From contig NC_080589.1 of the NCBI RefSeq assembly GCF_029962835.1, positions 22,244,586-22,308,585 of the forward strand: a stretch of DNA of 64,000 nucleotides, written 5' to 3'. The notes under the pieces were generated by a model, which worked only from the letters and a program-made list of their open reading frames with translations, did no database searches and was not told where the DNA came from. This DNA comes from Magnolia sinica (Eukaryota; Streptophyta; Magnoliopsida; Magnoliales; Magnoliaceae). Shown here piece after piece: positions 44,855-56,540 of this stretch; position 1 is the first letter of the stretch, and each line of letters begins with the position of its first letter. The translations under genes were made by a program, and so were the position numbers.

Positions 44855-46900
44855 ATACATGCAAATCATTAATTTTTTTCCCGTATTTATGAATAATGAT
44901 ATTTTAATTTTCTATTAAGTACTTTAGTTTATTTGAATTAAATAAAATAATTTTATTTTTATTTAATAAAAAATAATTTCTTTATAATGTAAAACATTTC
45001 CAAACAAGAGATAGGGGCAAATGTGTCAAATTAACATATTTCAGACATTTCAAATGTTTGTTAACAAATAGGTTGTTTCAAATTCAGTACTTAATTTTCA
45101 GATTCAACCATAGTTACCAAACAAGTTTTTTAACTTCAGATTTCATATTCAGGCTTTAGACGTCAGATTCAACAAACGGGGCCTAAATCTTCTTTTGTAG
45201 AAGACATCTTTTTAGTTATTTGTAGATCTTATAGCAGAACCTTTTCATGCTAATAACCCTCTAAAAATCATCCCCCACCACCATATTTCTTTACTTGTGC
45301 TTCTCTTGCAGCTTCTCCCATCTTCAACTTCTGAATTGCCAATCGAGTTTCGAGGATTTAAATCATGGTCCACATATGAGTTAAGTTGTGTCAACGTATG
45401 GGATCTCCAAATCAAAAAAGATTTGTTCAAAACAGCCATATAAAATTGTTTCACCAATTGCAACTTACGGAACAGGCAAGAAGATTGCCTTGAGCCGTAA
45501 ATAATATCAGAAAGCCAACACATGGAGCCTGTATTTAAGAGCAACACATAAATGGCATGAGGCTGAGTAGGTACAATACCAAGCGGGTCACCCACAAGTG
45601 GGAAACCCACAATAAATGGGCCAGATTCCTGAACCATTGCCTATTTAAGTCCCAAGCTTTCCCTGCAAAGCCTTGATAAGAGATAGTGCCCCTTTGCAGC
45701 TCCTCCCCCACTCATTACCAAACGTGCAATATTAAAACCGAAGACTACAAAGCATCTACGGCTCTAATATTCAAAGGCATGGTCATGGATGAGGTAGCAA
45801 ACTGCTATAGTAAATTGCAAATCTAATATCTTTCAACATCCAGTTATTCAAAACATCAAAAGTACCATAAGCTAAACAATATCTTTCAACATCTAGTTCT
45901 TCAAAAATCACAAGTACCATAAGCTAAACTCCAAGCAACCATCTCACAAGATATCCAAAATAGTGAGTTCAATATCTCTTCTATTCCTCACAACACAGCA
46001 AAAGGGGGCAGCCCAAAAGATCAAAAAATGCCCACATAAAAACAAGAAACTGGGGGAAAAACCATAACCTGATTATGAAGGTACCTAATATGTGTTAGAA
46101 AAAACATTCAGTACTCTAAAACACACAAAATAATCACAAAGCTCAAAAAATCAAAGGAATAATAACCAAAATGAGGAAAAATCACATTTTGCACAATAAT
46201 CAACTACCAGCATCACACCATTAAAGACAACCAAATTAAAGGTAATGACAATCACATTCCAGCAAGTTTTTGGCATAATCAGTTATACCATATAAATAGA
46301 AAATCACACTTAATGCTCTAATGATATCATTGGGCTAATGCTGCCAAAATCAAAGACACATTTGACACTTGCAAAGACAAGTTACAGCAGGCAGCAATGG
46401 CAGTCCAGGACTGGACAGAGGGGTTAGAACAGAGCACATTGCAAAAAAGAGTCTCACCTCAAGAATGCATTTTCAAAAACCCTCCAAATTGGGGATTTAG
46501 AATACACTCAAATCCAAAAACACCAAATTCCAACTGCCAAATGCACCTTCAAACTGAAATCCCATCAAATACACCAAACACCACCTCCAAACAAACCCTA
46601 ACAAAACATTTGTACACACCTGACCATAATATACTTTTCATCTTATCATCACTCAATCTCCATGAAAGCTGGACTACATTTCAAATGTCTAGAAAATGTT
46701 ACAGAGCTGGACTACATTTCAAATGTCTAGAAAATGTTACAAATTACCAATGGCAGATTGAAGACACCCAAAATTCAAATGATACACATTATGAACCCCA
46801 CACAGGTGGCACAACACACTTCCAACTCATAGCAGACCATTTTTGCAGCCCACAAAGCACTGCAAATGATTTACAACCTGTTTGTTTGGCTTTAAGTTGT
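44855..46900. other. AT-rich DNA with an unrecognised 130-codon frame
   Basis: 45245-45637 (minus) is open for 130 codons. Its composition is not clearly low-complexity, but I recognise no domain and see no flanking splice sites. The 169-codon frame at 46397-46906 contains a 38-bp tandem duplication that would break a real reading frame. I call no gene here. Confidence 0.35.
46667..46742 (+). repeat. Perfect 38-bp tandem duplication
   Basis: AGCTGGACTACATTTCAAAT... repeated at 46667 and 46705 without a mismatch visible by eye, so recent slippage. Confidence 0.9.
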
Positions 46901-47212
46901 AGATGATTTACTAGTAAATCATTTACAATGTTTGGATAGCCTGTAAACGGTAAATGAAATCTGCTTTATAAGCATCATTTATATATATATATATATATAG
47001 TAACGGCTGGGATTTGGATGAAATTCCCATTGGAGAGAGAGTGCGCACTTGCGCGAGTAATAAAAGTGAGATATGGACTCTGCCATACACACAGCCTCAC
47101 TCACACACATACCTCTCACGAAGTACTCTCTCATTCCCCCACACACATCCGCGCTCTCAACCTCTCTTGCCTCTCCCTCCAATGCAACCAAAGCCATCTC
47201 TCTCCCTCCAGC

Positions 47213-47249
<37 letters not shown>

Positions 47250-49270
47250 AATGCAACCAGAGCCTAATGAAACCTCTGCTATCTCTCTCTGTTCTGGGCT
47301 GATGCTGGTCAGGGCTTCCAAGATTTGGGGATTAACTGGTTTGGAATTTGAGTTTTTTATATTTGAAAAAAAAAAACCCCAATTGTATTGTAGGTTAGGG
47401 ATTTGTTTTTCCCCAAACATTCTAGGTGGCTTGGGATTCAACCCATGTGATGTTTTAGCATTTGAAGGTCAGGGCATGCTTGCTCACAATGACATAAAAT
47501 GATTTGGTGTAGTGTAACTTATATTTGGATCACCACTGTTTATAATATTAAATCACTTTTCCTTTATAATGTTTGTACCATTTCTATGATGTGCAGGAAA
47601 GGGAAAGAAAATAGGTCGTCTCTATCATGTGCAGGAGAAGATGGATCGAAGAAAAAGGAGCAGGTGGAGACTTTACAGAGGTGGTGGGGAGAAACTAGAA
47701 AGATATTTTTTTATAATTTTTTTTTTTAATGAATTTAGAAAATAGTCTTTTGGCTCACGTGTCTTGTCAAATGCCAGATTCATTAGTTGAAATTTCATTA
47801 CAGCAAAAGTACAAAAGAGGTTTCAACCCATATCCTGCAAGTTTTTCTTTACAAATCCCTGATTTCGGCCCATGGGTGTTGTTGGGTGGATTGTTTCATT
47901 AGTGGTATTTGATTCCAACACAGAATTTGTTGTTGGTGGTTGTGTTAGTACAAAACTCAACAAGGTAAGAAAAAAAAATGGAGGAAAAAAAAAAAAAAAC
48001 ACATCACAGAAGCTGATCGATTCAACAATCATGCATACAACCTGCTGCATTCAACTGCAGGCAATGTGATGATATGCAGTGATCATCTATCTGGTACCAT
48101 CAAATTCAGATTCCAGATTGTGATGAGTAGATATTATGAGAAGATGGTAATGCCTTTTGGGTTGTCAAATGCATTGACATAGGAGATGTGCTCAGCCAAG
48201 AAACAATATGCAAACTTGAGAGAGCGCCACTTGACAACAAATGCCATGTGGTTTGCGTCTGTTTCAGCTTAAAAACAAGATAAATCCAAAGATCATATTG
48301 GTTATAACATCAGAACAAAAAAAAAAAAAAAAAGTGAGCACAGGCTGGCCACCATCAAAACCCTTCAGATGTATGTAGCCACACACTTTATAGCCACTTA
48401 ATGTGGGGCCAATGAAGCCATGTCCTTCATTTTCAATTCAGCATCACTCTTCCCACCAAGGGAATTGCCAACGTTCATGGATAGATCTAAAATCACCATC
48501 AAATAGAATCTTGTCATGAAGAGGTGTGTTTGATGGATCAAAGATCAGCATCTTAAGAACTAGAGCTAGCAATGCATGGTATCCCACATGTGTGGAGGCA
48601 GTATCTGTGCTCATCTGGCAGTGCATCTTGCAGGCCTGATCATTCCTTTGGTAATCTCTCATCAGCTACAATTTCATTACCAGTGGCTTAAGTTCTCAAT
48701 GGGGACATGCAACACTACCTAGAAGGTTAAATGAGGGATGTAGTAAAAGAAAGCGGACATCAACCACATTAGAGGATTGCAAGGACCAGGTGGGCCCCAA
48801 GAGTCCCAACAGCCCTCAAATTCCTAACCAGTTAATCCCCAAGTCTTAGAAGCCCTGACTAGCATCAGCCCAAAACAGAGAGATAGCAAAGGTTTCATAA
48901 GGCTCTTGTTGCATTGAAGGGAGAGAGAGATGGCACTAGTTGCATTGGAGGGAGAGAGATGGCGTTGGTTGCATTAGAGGGAGAGGCAAGAGAAGCTGAG
49001 AGAGCTGACGTGCATTGTGCAATGGCATTAGTCGCGATGGAGGAAGAAGTGAGAGAGAGGGGGGGGAATGAAAGAGTACTTCATGAGAGGTATGCATGTG
49101 AGTGAGGCTGCATGTATGAGAGAGTCCATATCTCACTTCTATTACTCACACAATGCACACTCTCTCCAATGAGAATTCCACCCAAATCCCAGCCATTCCA
49201 TACATCCAACAGCTGTGGATGAGGTGCAGACGTATGGCCATACAAACCAGTGCGTAGCTGAGCATTCCTC

Positions 49271-49306
<36 letters not shown>

Positions 49307-49466
49307 CCATTGTCATCTCCTCATTTACTAGTAAATGAGAACTCATCCTTTTGCTGGTAAATGAGAAGGGGGCTTTGCTAGTAAATCATTTACAAGTAGT
49401 CAATGATTTACAAGCAAATTAGATCATCCAAACAAGTAGTAAATGATTTGCTAGTAAGTGATTTAC
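46901..49466. repeat. Large inverted repeat with ~350-bp inner arms
   Basis: 47001-47337 and 48823-49195 are inverted copies. Shared words include GGCTGGGATTTGG, GTGAGATATGGACTCT, CTTGCCTCTCCCTC and GGGGATTAACTGGTT. Outside them lie (AT)n tracts and palindromic TTTACTAGTAAATCATTTAC words at both edges, so the arms may reach 46901 and 49466. The ~1.5-kb centre has no intact gene. This could be a foldback or MULE-type transposon with long terminal repeats, or two independent insertions. No target duplication was identified. Confidence 0.6.
48070..48180 (+). pseudogene. Tiny gypsy-type reverse-transcriptase relic
   Basis: One frame reads D-H-L-S-G, then Y-Y-E-K-M-V-M-P-F-G-L-S-N-A-L. V-M-P-F-G-L-x-N-A is the conserved block of Ty3/gypsy reverse transcriptase. 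Only about 35 codons remain, with a TAG right after. It lies in the centre of the large inverted repeat. Confidence 0.55.
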
Positions 49467-49837
49467 TACTAGGCCCATTTACCACCATCCAACAACCCAT
49501 AAGATCCACAAACCCCACAATGGATGGCAAACCTCCTGCCAATTTCATCTAAAACCACATGTTTGAAAAAGTGAAGCCAAGATCAAATCACCCTTTAAAA
49601 CATCACCTTCTATGTATACCAAAACAACAGCAGGATGCCAATTGAAAGTACATTATATCAAAGGTAAACACAGTAGAGAGTAGAGATTTGGAAATGGTAA
49701 GACAAAAAAAAAACATCACGGCCAATGCCATGTAAGCCTTTCCCATTAGAACCACAAAAGAAACATGTAAAAACAAAACCAAAACATGCATTTACATCTC
49801 AAGAAACCAAAAAAAGAAAACATAAAGAAAAAGAAAT

Positions 49838-50504
49838 CTAAAACTCCTGAGAAACAGATCCAATCTCCCCCTTTCCTTTCCCTTGCTTCTTTGGCAGTAG
49901 TGTCTGATGGATATTAGGCAAAACCCCACCATTAGCAATCGTGACAGTTCCCAAAAGCTTGCTCAGCTCCTCGTCATTTCTTACTGCAAGCTGTATATGC
50001 CTTGGAACAATCCGATTCTTCTTGTTATCCCTTGCTGCATTCCCAGCAAGCTCAAGAACCTAAAAAATCGAAATAAGAAACAAAAAAAGGAAATCAACAT
50101 ATCAGAAACAGGGAAATATATGAAATTTAGAAAACTGGATGCTTAGAAGCATGCACATGAAGATCAAGGCGGTCCATAAAGATGAGTCTGATCAGGCCTA
50201 CCCACCCATCAGCATCGTTTGTTTTCTTCACCGGAGCATGCCAAGAGCAAGCCCCACCTAAAGAACAGACCAGATCTCACACAATGGATAATGGGATTTC
50301 ACAAACCTCAGCAGCAAGGTATTCAAGGACAGCAGAGAGGTAGACCGGAGCGCCAGCACCAACGCGCTCTGCATATTTTCCGGCCTTGAGGAATCTGGCG
50401 ATTCTGCCAACAGGGAATTGGAGGCCGGCCTTATGAGATCTGGAGACGGATTTGGAGGCTTTGGGCTTGCCTCGACCGCCCTTCGTCGTTGCTGTAGAAC
50501 TCAT
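49838..50504 (-). CDS. Histone H2A.X, two exons
   Basis: Exon 1 is 50504-50307 (66 codons), the intron 50306-50060 (donor GTTTGT, acceptor TTTTTTAG) and exon 2 50059-49838 (73 codons plus TAG). The split is in phase 0 between A-A-E and V-L-E-L. The 139-residue protein has a basic N-tail ([10 protein letters not shown]), the histone fold from [12 protein letters not shown], an acidic-patch region and the C-terminal S-Q-E-F. That S-Q is phosphorylated by ATM/ATR kinases at DNA breaks in the H2A.X family. Length fits plant H2A.X (about 140). It packages DNA in the nucleosome and marks breaks for repair. Oddity: K-K-N-R where most H2As have K-K-T-R. Reading frame intact and splice sites canonical, so probably functional. 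Confidence 0.96.
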
Positions 50505-50538
50505 CTTCTCTGTTCGGATTTCTTCTTTGCTGATTTTG

Positions 50539-50553
50539 AAACCCTAACCCTAA
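50539..50553 (-). promoter_or_regulatory. Telo-box in the H2A.X 5' leader region
   Basis: AAACCCTAACCCTAA on the plus strand, 35-50 bp upstream of the ATG. Telo-boxes are common near start sites of plant histone and ribosomal-protein genes active in dividing cells (established knowledge). Two units only, so not an interstitial telomere. Confidence 0.6.
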
Positions 50554-50592
50554 TCAACGAGGAACAAGCTGAGATGGCGATGATGGAGCTTT

Positions 50593-50651
50593 GGTGGGAA
50601 AGGCGCGATATTTATATAGAGAAGAGCGGGAGGATATCTCTCGCTCATTGG
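50593..50651 (-). promoter_or_regulatory. H2A.X core promoter: TATA, E2F-like site, CCAAT
   Basis: On the minus strand, from distal to proximal: CCAAT (50651-50647), TATATAAA (50618-50611), then CGCGCCTTTCCCACC just downstream (to 50593). The last contains an E2F-like TTTCCC next to GCGC. The TATA lies about 107 bp before the ATG, placing transcription start near 50580. S-phase or damage-linked control via E2F would fit H2A.X but is inference. Confidence 0.55.
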
Positions 50652-50720
50652 CTGATTCGTGTAGACACGGATTGCCAGCGTGGCATCTGGTACGGAAGGC
50701 GGTAAGTGTTGCAGGACGCG

Positions 50721-51244
50721 GATTTCCTGCTAAAGCCCCTTCGCAGGAAGTTCCTGCGCCGGGATCCTAAGTGGGGCCCACAGTGACGTTTGTGAGAAAT
50801 CTCACCGTCCATCCGTTTTAGAATATTTGTTCAGAGCACTCAACAAAAAATGAAATGGATCCAGAACTCAAGTGGACCGCATGAGAGGGAAAACCTAGGA
50901 AACAATTCCTACCGTTGAAACCTTCTTGGGATCTACCTTGATGTTTATATGCCATCCAAACCGTTTATAAGGTCAGTCCCACCAGGATTAAGTGAAAACA
51001 CTGGAACTTAGACTAATACGAAACTTCGTGGCCATACAAATGTTTCAAATAGTGGTCACTGAATCCCAACTGTTTTCTCTCGTGCGTCCCACCTGAATAT
51101 TGGATCCACCTCATTTTTTTGTTCCATACACTAAAATGAACTCTAAAAAAGGATGAACGGTCTGGATTTCTTACAAACATCACGGCCAGCCCCACCTAGC
51201 ATCCTAGCTCAGGAACTTCCTGCCAAAGGCTTTGGCAGGAAATC
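50721..51244. mobile_element. Palindromic MITE, shell type GATTTCCTGC
   Basis: Left end GATTTCCTGCTAAAGCC; the right end in reverse complement is GATTTCCTGCCAAAGCC. Arm homology continues through GCAGGAAGTTCCTG and TAGGTGGGGC for about 70 bp. The interior is the shared core (AAATGGATCCAGAACTCAAG, CAACTGTTTTCTC, TCCCACCTGAATATTGGATC). Non-coding. It begins about 217 bp upstream of the H2A.X ATG. Confidence 0.75.
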
Positions 51245-51276
51245 AAATTATAGTGTTGCGGTACTGTGCGCGGGAA

Positions 51277-51812
51277 CGGATTGGCTACTCCCCTTACACA
51301 AGCCAATGACTGGTGGTGCTCTGTGGGCCCCATCATGATGTATGTGTTTCATCCATCCCGTACATCTATTTTTAAAGATCATTTTACAGCATGAGACCAA
51401 AAATGAGGTATATCCTAATTTGAAATGGACCACATTACAGGAAACAGTGTTGAATCAACTATTAAAAACATTTTTGGGACCATAAAAGTTTTGGATTGAG
51501 ATGATTTTTGTTTTTCCCCTTCATCTGGGCTTGTATGACCTAATAAACAGATTGGATGTCAAATAAACAGTACAGTGGGCCTTACGAGGATTTTAATGAT
51601 GGATATCCAATCACTGTTATTTTCATGTGGTGTGGTCCACCCGAGATTTATATACCTCTCATTTTTGGAATAAATCTCTAAAATGATCTTTAAAAATGGA
51701 TGAATGTAATAGATGAAATGCATTGTACTACATAAAATACATACATCATGGTGGGGCCCATAGAGCACCAACCACCGGCCTCGGACTGGTGTCGGGGGGA
51801 GTAGCCAATCCG
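51277..51812. mobile_element. Palindromic MITE, shell type CGGATTGGCTACTCCCC (copy 1)
   Basis: Left end CGGATTGGCTACTCCCC, right end GGGGAGTAGCCAATCCG, so the ends are perfect inverted repeats over 16-17 bp. Inside are CTCTGTGGGCCCCATCATGA and CATCATGGTGGGGCCCATAG. The core is the one shared with 13379, 31769 and 50721. Non-coding. Confidence 0.78.
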
Positions 51813-51877
51813 TGTTCCTCTCGGGGACTTGGAAATGGATTGGCTACTCCCTGCCCACTTGCCCGGTGGCTAGGAGA

Positions 51878-52518
51878 ATGGATTGGCTACTCCCCTGCCA
51901 TTAGCCAATGGCCAGTGGTCGGTGCTCTGTGGGCACCACCATGATGTATGTGTTTCATCCATGCTGTCCTTCTATTTTTTTGGATCATTTTATAGTATGA
52001 GCTCAAAAATGAGATATACCAATCTCAAGTAGACCACATTACAGGAAACTGTGTTGATTGAACATCGACCATTGAAAACTTTTTAAGGGCCATAAAAGTT
52101 TTGGATCAAGCTGAGCTGATTAATAGATTGGATGTTAAATCACTATTGTTGTTTCCTATGGTGTGGCCCATCTAAGATTTAATGGTGGATATCCAATCAC
52201 TATTGTCGTTTCCTACAGTGTGTTCCATCTGAGATTTATATCCCTCCCATTTTTGGGATGGAGCCATAAATTGATCCGTAAAAATGGACGATCGGCATGG
52301 ATAAAAGACATACTTCATAGTGGGGCCCGCAGAGAACCGACCATTGTTTCCTATAATGTGGTCCACTTGAGATTAGGATATATCTCATTTTTTGGCTCAT
52401 GCCATAAACTTATCTAGAAAAATAAATAGACGGCATGGATGAAACACATACATCATGGTGGGGCCCACAGAGCACTGACCACTAGCCATTGGCTATTGGC
52501 AGTGAGTAGCCAATCTAT
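51878..52518. mobile_element. Palindromic MITE, same shell (copy 2)
   Basis: Left end ATGGATTGGCTACTCCCC, with a further copy of that end at 51835. Right end GAGTAGCCAATCTAT. The central segment GGTGGATATCCAATCACTAT and the GTTTCCTA...GTGG words are partly duplicated inside, which makes it about 100 bp longer than copy 1. Confidence 0.72.
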
Positions 52519-52742
52519 TCTCGAGGAGTCTGGATCCTTTGTTATTTGGTAAACAGGGATTCCTAGATTTCCTAATCCTTATTGGTCCACGTCATCACTC
52601 ACTTAAAAATATATAAAAAAAATAAAAATAAAAACTTCGAACTCCAAGCCATTATAAAAAAAAAAAAAAACAAAGGAAAAAAAAACAGAAAAAAAAAAGG
52701 GGAAGGGAGGGAAAAGAAAAGGAAGAAAAGGGGGAGAGTCTC

Positions 52743-52746
<4 letters not shown>

Positions 52747-52799
<53 letters not shown>
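52747..52799. repeat. (CT)n microsatellite
   Basis: Continuous CT dinucleotides in a purine/pyrimidine-rich stretch preceding a possible leader. Confidence 0.95.
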
Positions 52800-52802
<3 letters not shown>

Positions 52803-52828
52803 AGTGCGCGTAAGTGCACTCTCTGAGT

Positions 52829-52920
52829 GTTATAGAAATTGCAGAAGATTTACGAGGTGCGTCGTTTTCCTTTCTGGCTGAAAGGCCAGAGTTATAGAAA
52901 TTGCAGAAGATTTACGAGGT
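52829..52920 (+). repeat. Duplicated 30-nt block ending in a donor-like GAGGT
   Basis: GTTATAGAAATTGCAGAAGA followed by TTTACGAGGT occurs at 52829-52858 and 52891-52920, 62 bp apart. The position after a CT tract and the ending ACGAG|GT would suit a non-coding first exon with a duplicated splice donor. No downstream exon could be tied to it. Confidence 0.5.
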
Positions 52921-53635
52921 TGGTATTTGAATTTTCATATATTTTAGTTAGTTTTCCTTTAAATTTAGATTCTTGGGATCTTATTTCTGTGTCTTCATGA
53001 AATTACAAGATTCCGCGTTTTTTTTTAATTTCCTTTTTTTTTATATTTGACGAGGTTTTGTAATCTTTTACCTTTTTCCAACTGAATTTTCGTACTGGGT
53101 TCTGTTGAATTTCCATTGTTTGTTGATTTTCTGTCTTTGCTTGAATTCTCCAAGAATTTATTACTTTGTCCTCCTACGGTCCAAATGGTTATTTGCCATC
53201 CAAACCATTGGTGGATCCTGTAGGAGGTGTGGATTGGGTACTACCCCCACCAAGACCTACCTAGAGATGGACAGCCATACTAGGAGCTTTGTCGACCCCA
53301 CTTTGATTGATCATTCTAGGGCATTCATTAGGCCATTCAAAACTCTAGTGGCCCACGAATTATATAGGATTTGGGGATGCTCTTCGTCGATTGCTCTTAA
53401 TGGTGACCCCGTAGATTTATTTAAAGAGTTTTTAGATTTATTTAAAGTGTTTTATGTTAAATGACGGAAGGAACCATATTTATGATGATTGAAGAAATAT
53501 CTGATAACTCATGAGTCATTTCATGACTTTCGTGGATGACTTTTACCGACAACAGTCGTCCCTTGTCTTCTTGAGTCGACTGCTTATTGCAGAAGAAAGC
53601 ACCTTCCTTGGTACCTTCCATAGTAGAAAATGACT
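52921..53635. other. Unassigned; one 119-codon frame
   Basis: 53105-53464 (plus) is open but has no recognised motif. The T-rich start and lack of splice context argue for noise. Confidence 0.35.
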
Positions 53636-53935
53636 GTGGTCACTAAGATGATGTATGTGTTATATCCGCTCCATCCATTCATCTTGTCAGGCCATTTTAG
53701 GGCACTAACCTAGAAATGAGTCAGATTTAAAGCTCAAGGGAACCACACCGTTGAAACCTTTTTAGAGCCCACCACGCTGTTGATTTTACATCAATCTGTT
53801 CATAAGGTCACATAAAACCTGGATGAAGGGAAACCATAAAAATCAGCTTCATCCAAAACTTCTATGACTCCCCAAGAAAAGTTTTTAATGGTAGGCATTC
53901 AATCCCCACTGTTTTCTCTAAAGCGTTTGGCGCAT
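53636..53935. mobile_element. Partial palindromic-core element
   Basis: GATGATGTATGTGTTATATCC, GCCATTTTAGGGCACTAACC, CAGCTTCATCCAAAACTTC and TCAATCCCCACTGTTTTCTC are the left and middle parts of the shared core. It stops abruptly at about 53922, so it lacks the right arm. Confidence 0.6.
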
Positions 53936-54550
53936 GGTAGTATATGGGATTGGGAGGGAGATGATGGGAAAGGTTGGGAATAGTTGGGATGGTATTGCAT
54001 TTAATCCTATGAAATTGCATTTGGTCCTATGTAGGATTCCCGTGCATTTTGAAATTCAGAGAGTGTGGGGCCCACTCATCTTGTACACACCATTAAATCC
54101 ATCAAAAAAGTTTGCCCTACCAGCTATACTAGTCAATGCAGCAGTTTTCCTGCTATGTATTTTTCATGCTAGCACATTACAGAATGTCAATTTCTCTATT
54201 CCTTTTGCTCTCTTTGTAGATCCATTTGTTCCGGAATAGGAAGCTAATTAAAGATTGATATGAGTTCATTTTGCTAATATGGACTGAAAATTTATAGTCC
54301 CTTTTAGAGCATTTCCTTGGTGCAAACCATTTATACCACTGTGAGTAAAGACCCTCAATCACACCTTATCTTTAAGTGGACATTAGACTATAATGGCCCA
54401 TAACTCTTGCACTGTGATGAACAAATGTCCAAGAAAGACTTTGCATTTTTTAGAGCTGAAAATGAAGTGTAAAAGAAAATATGAAACCACAGATGGAGAA
54501 GAAATGGAGAGGACATCTACAAGATTATGGAGAAGGAACATAAAATGAGA

Positions 54551-54607
<57 letters not shown>

Positions 54608-56537
54608 CATAAAAGGTATTGCGTGGTCCAGCTGTTGAATGCTACAAGTTAGCTCGGTTGCTGTTGACGATTGACTAGGAATTGATTCTATTGAGTAGTA
54701 CAGTTTGCATTTGTATAAGTGACCTATAGTCTCCATTGTATTGTTAGGAATTGAAATTATTCCTTGTTAGATTTGCATTTATACATCTAAAATCATTCTC
54801 ATTTGGACAGACATTTGGGTCCACTAGCAAGCTAAACTTAATGGAATCTTGGGGTCCATTTGGTTAGCTTTTTAATCAGCCCTTTGGTTCCTTTGGTTAG
54901 ATTTTATATGTGAATTTCAATGCGTGTCAATGCTGTAGGTGTATAAGATCTGGGCCATTCATCAGTTTCAACAGCTGTGAACGTGTTGTGGCCAAAACAA
55001 CATCCAATGTTTAGGTGGCCCACCTGTGAACAGAATAAGAAACTAGAAGTAACTAACAGCTTGTAGAAAATGCTGCAATGGTGCAGGTTTGGGGTGAGAA
55101 CAAAAAGGCCATTCAAGTTGGGGGAGCGGATTATGTGAGACCCACCTTGATGCATTTATTCTATATCCACACTCTCCATCTATTTTTCCATATCATTTTC
55201 GGTCATGATCCCAAAAATTTTGCATATACATTTAGAGTTAGGCTTGGGCTGGACTATTTCGGCTCAGTTTGGACAGAGCTTGGCCTGTCCCGTTCAAATG
55301 CGTACTAAAATTTGAAGATCCCATCTGCTTCACCGACTAACTGAAATGGATGTTCTTTTGTTCTAGAATGCTAGTTACTAACATCCTTTTTCAAAAACTA
55401 ATTGCATGAAAGTTTTCCCTGCCTGTACTATATATGTTGGAGATCAGATTGTGGTCTCTTTAATTGGCAAGTCACAGTCCCAAAATCAAATTGGTGAAAC
55501 AATCCTAACTTTTGACTTATTGAAACTCGATTGTAAAATATAATCATACAATATTTGTCATTTTTTAACATTGAGTTAATCTCCAATCTTACACTTGGAA
55601 AATCAAATTAGTGTATTTATTTATTTTTGTTCATTTTTGAATTGTTGAATTTGGTATGGCCTTGTACATTTGTTTACTGGATTTAGTTTATGGTAGGCTT
55701 TTGATTAATCAATTGGATCATGTATTAATTTACATGTCTCACTGTTTTGGTGTGGAATGCAATTTTGCAATCCAGTATCAATTAAAATGTAGTTGAAAAT
55801 GTGGAATTCTTTCTTTATTTTTTATTTGGTTCATCTAAACGACGGAAGGCAGAAAGGAGTAATCATTTGCATAATTTTGTATGAGTTTAACTATTCTCCT
55901 TCCCTATAACGAAGGTGGGCATGGAGGCAGAAAAACTCATAGAAATGGGATGTTGTCATCAGCTTCTTCTCTATTGCTTATCTAAGAGACTAGAGTTAAA
56001 TAACAACACTAATTGTTTTGTAAACATCCAACTCCATTTCTTGATTTTTTTATTTTTATTTTTGTTTTCTTAGTTAATACACAACCCTTAATTTGTGAGT
56101 CCCATCGTGCATTGAATTTTGGCTCGCATGTGTCCCCATCTGAATAATTTAGTCTCAGGCCATAACACAGTGGGTTACTCACACCTCCACCTCATTGTTG
56201 TTATGGTCCATGAGAAACTACCTATTTGCTATCCTATTCACTTGCTTTATTGCTTTATTGGTAGTATTTCAACATGGATTTTGTAGGGACTTTCAATCGA
56301 TCTGATTGGCCTGAAATCCCTCAAGGACCCCCTCCTTTTTTCTTTGGAATGAGAGTAATAGGTGATGTTCCCACAATGAAAATACAACTACTTTCAGAAT
56401 GTTACATTTCAACCTTTGTAGTATGTAGTATGTAGTACGGATGCAAGACAGAGGATCAAACTTTCACTATTTTATGGTGTGCAGCTGACAGAGAGCACGG
56501 CCTGCAACCTTTCATGTAAAGTTGCACCTTCCAACTT
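53936..56537. other. Unassigned DNA
   Basis: Holds a (GA)n tract at 54555-54604 and a core-like fragment near 55135-55215. No gene recognised. A short frame near 56274 (M-D-F-V-G-T-F-N-R) lacks supporting signals. Confidence 0.4.
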
Positions 56538-56540
56538 GTG

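Noticed and set aside
45245-45637. 130-codon minus-strand frame as a host gene
   Set aside because: No recognised domain, start context or splice sites; kept only as unassigned sequence.
46397-46906. 169-codon open frame as a gene
   Set aside because: Contains a perfect 38-bp tandem duplication (not divisible by three), no motif, no splice or promoter context; composition looks like repeat DNA.
50539-50553. Interstitial telomere repeat
   Set aside because: Only two units, at the usual place of a plant telo-box in a histone leader.
56274-56430. Short plus-strand frame with splice-like borders
   Set aside because: Two frames are equally plausible, the peptide matches nothing I know, and there is no linked exon.
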